A stretch of DNA of 8,014 nt from Alphaproteobacteria bacterium (GTDB lineage: Bacteria; Pseudomonadota; Alphaproteobacteria; Rhodobacterales; Rhodobacteraceae). Numbering within the stretch: position 1 is the stretch's first letter; each line of letters starts with the position of its first letter. Under the pieces are notes generated by a model, which searched no databases, had not been told where the DNA came from, and saw only the letters and a list, made by a program, of their open reading frames with translations. Where the stretch lies: positions 1 through 8,014 of the forward strand of contig RFKM01000307.1 of assembly GCA_003694465.1 (NCBI GenBank), read 5' to 3'. A program made the translations under genes and the position numbers. Of the stretch, positions 7,095-8,014 are shown piece by piece.

Positions 7095-7152
7095 GGCGGC
7101 GGGAAACCCGCCGCCCCGAACCTGGCCCGCCCGACTCGACTCGTCGGGGCGG
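7095..7152 (-). promoter_or_regulatory. Two strong hairpins in the cpaE leader
   Basis: GGCGGCGGG (7095-7103) pairs perfectly with CCCGCCGCC (7107-7115) around a three-base loop, 29 nt upstream of the cpaE start codon. Just upstream in the transcript, CCGCCCGAC (7127-7135) pairs with GTCGGG-G-CGG (7143-7152), with one bulged G at 7149. Neither is followed by a T tract on the minus strand, so they look like leader RNA structure and not terminators. Roles in message stability or translation control of cpaE are inferences. Confidence 0.45.
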
Positions 7153-7240
7153 ATTGCTCGTTACTGTGGAAAAAATCGCAGGCAACTTCGGCAACAATAC
7201 GGCACAAAGCGCGAGAATCTGCGGTCATTTTTATCTTTCG
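7153..7240 (-). promoter_or_regulatory. AT-richer segment upstream of cpaE with short direct repeats; possible promoter region
   Basis: This is the most AT-rich patch in the window, with runs such as AAAAAA (7170-7175) and ATTTTTAT (7227-7234). On the minus strand GTTGCC occurs twice with a 9-nt period (7195-7190 and 7186-7181), and a related TTGTGCC lies at 7207-7201. That base composition and the repeats fit a promoter with a regulator site for the cpaE-tadC unit, but I cannot pick convincing -35 and -10 boxes. Confidence 0.3.
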
Positions 7241-7266
7241 CGCAACGCCCGGGCGACGGCCCGAAA

Positions 7267-7293
7267 TGCCGGCGGCCGGCATGAGCCGGCCGC
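7267..7293 (-). repeat. Perfect 9-bp inverted repeat with an overlapping alternative stem, after the OmpA-like gene
   Basis: GCGGCCGGC (7272-7280) pairs perfectly with GCCGGCCGC (7285-7293) around ATGA. It lies about 34 nt downstream of the OmpA-like gene on the minus strand. An alternative stem, TGCCGG (7267-7272) with CCGGCA (7276-7281), shares one arm, so both cannot form together. Only three T residues follow on the minus strand, so this is a poor classical terminator; it may protect the 3' end of the upstream message or cause partial termination. Confidence 0.5.
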
Positions 7294-7326
7294 GCTGCGC
7301 AAAGTGGTCTGCCCGGTGCGGCCCGC

Positions 7327-7998
7327 TCAGCCGCCGCCGGTGGTCAGGATCGCCTGCCCCTGGCTGCCGGGGCCGGCCTCCTTGGCGCTGGCGACGTATT
7401 CGCGGGCGATGATCTCGGCATATTTGCCGTTCAGCACCAGAGGCGCGTCGGTCACGAAGCCCGAAACCTCGGTCACCGTGCGCCGGTTGCGCCGCTCGCG
7501 GTCTTGGGTGTTGATGACCGGGCGGGTCTCGCCATAGGACACGACCGCCTGAAGGCGCGAGGTGCTCACCCCGCGCGATGCGAGATAGGCGACGACGGCC
7601 CGTGCCCGACGCAGCCCGAGGCGCTTGTTGTAGGCGTCCGAGCCGACGAGGTCGGTATGGCCATAGACGCGGAAGCGCGCCTCGGGGAAGCGCCGCATGA
7701 ACCGGGCCTGCTCGTCGAGCGCGGCCTTGGCGGCGGCATCGAGCCGGGCGGAATTGAAGTCGAAGGTCACGGTGTCGGGCACTTCGCGGGCAAAGCGCTC
7801 GGCAAGGTTCATCACATAGACCTTGGTGCCGTTCTGGTAGTCGATGTTGTTCTGGACCGAGCTGCCCCAGCCCTCGCTTTCGGCCACGTTCCCGGCCTCG
7901 CCGTAGCGGGCGAGGGTCTCGGCGCAGCCGGCCAGCGCCAGCGCGGCGGCGGTGGCTACGGTGGCGGCAAGAAGGGGTCTGGTGCGCGAATGTGCCAT
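7327..7998 (-). CDS. OmpA-domain lipoprotein of the tad locus
   Basis: This 223-residue protein starts with a lipoprotein signal peptide: basic residues, a hydrophobic stretch at about 9-22, and lipobox LAGC with the acylated Cys at 25. The mature protein would be tethered to a membrane in the periplasm, probably the outer membrane. An OmpA C-terminal peptidoglycan-binding domain spans about 74-178. It includes TFDFNSARLD (78-87), GHTD (113-116) and YNKRLGLRRARAVVAYL (123-139). Asp116 and Arg131 match the diaminopimelate-binding Asp241 and Arg256 of E. coli OmpA. About 45 residues of unknown function follow the domain. The gene starts 1 nt after the preceding stop with only a weak ribosome binding site, so translation is probably coupled. 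In Caulobacter this slot, before cpaE, holds cpaD; this protein may be its functional counterpart, anchoring the pilus channel to the cell wall (inference). Confidence 0.88.
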   Translation of the reverse strand: MAHSRTRPLLAATVATAAALALAGCAETLARYGEAGNVAESEGWGSSVQNNIDYQNGTKVYVMNLAERFAREVPDTVTFDFNSARLDAAAKAALDEQARFMRRFPEARFRVYGHTDLVGSDAYNKRLGLRRARAVVAYLASRGVSTSRLQAVVSYGETRPVINTQDRERRNRRTVTEVSGFVTDAPLVLNGKYAEIIAREYVASAKEAGPGSQGQAILTTGGG

Positions 7999-7999
7999 G

Positions 8000-8014
8000 T
8001 CAGTTGTCCATCAC
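8000..8014 (-). CDS. Last codons of an upstream tad gene (partial, possibly the CpaC/RcpA secretin)
   Basis: On the minus strand the window edge reads Val-Met-Asp-Asn-stop, with the TGA one base before the ATG of the OmpA-like lipoprotein. Such close spacing is typical of a coupled operon gene. In related loci the secretin CpaC/RcpA lies here, which is the only basis for the suggestion; five codons cannot identify a protein. Confidence 0.3.
   Translation of the reverse strand: MMDN

Noticed and set aside
1..8014. CRISPR arrays, tRNA or rRNA genes, insertion sequences, attachment sites
   Set aside because: I saw no regularly spaced repeats, tRNA cloverleaf pattern, rRNA sequence, transposase gene or flanking terminal repeats. 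Gene content and composition look uniform and chromosomal.

Overview
This is a high-GC stretch from an alphaproteobacterium, most likely a member of the Rhodobacterales (Rhodobacter/Paracoccus-like). The signs are an LdtR-type MarR regulator, an alphaproteobacterial-length ThyX, and a tad locus in which an OmpA-like lipoprotein gene lies beside cpaE. The assignment rests on gene content and protein style; no database search was made.

Left half, plus strand (1-2130). The last 20 codons of an unidentified gene run into sdhE (FAD assembly factor of succinate dehydrogenase) through an ATGA overlap. Next comes ldtR (MarR-family regulator), whose leader holds two small perfect hairpins, one of which contains its ribosome binding site. 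After a non-coding gap of about 280 nt comes thyX (flavin-dependent thymidylate synthase).

Right half, minus strand (8014 down to about 2285). This is part of a tight adherence (Tad/Flp pilus) locus, read right to left. It starts with the last codons of an upstream gene, then an OmpA-domain lipoprotein, cpaE/tadZ (polar localisation ATPase-like protein), cpaF/tadA (secretion motor ATPase), tadB and tadC (paired inner-membrane platform proteins). cpaE through tadC are separated by only 2-10 nt and look translationally coupled. The unit ends in a good intrinsic terminator just after tadC, convergent with thyX. The 261-nt gap between the OmpA gene and cpaE is unusual for this compact locus: it contains three strong hairpins and an AT-richer patch with short direct repeats.

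Together the minus-strand genes supply the inner-membrane engine (CpaF, TadB, TadC), its positioning factor (CpaE) and an envelope anchor (the OmpA lipoprotein) for a Flp-type pilus. Pilin, prepilin peptidase, secretin and CpaB genes are not in the window and are presumably to the right. I found no clearly new system. The best leads are the loss of both Walker A lysines in CpaE, the structured cpaE leader, the OmpA lipoprotein in the usual CpaD slot, and the hairpin over the ldtR ribosome binding site.
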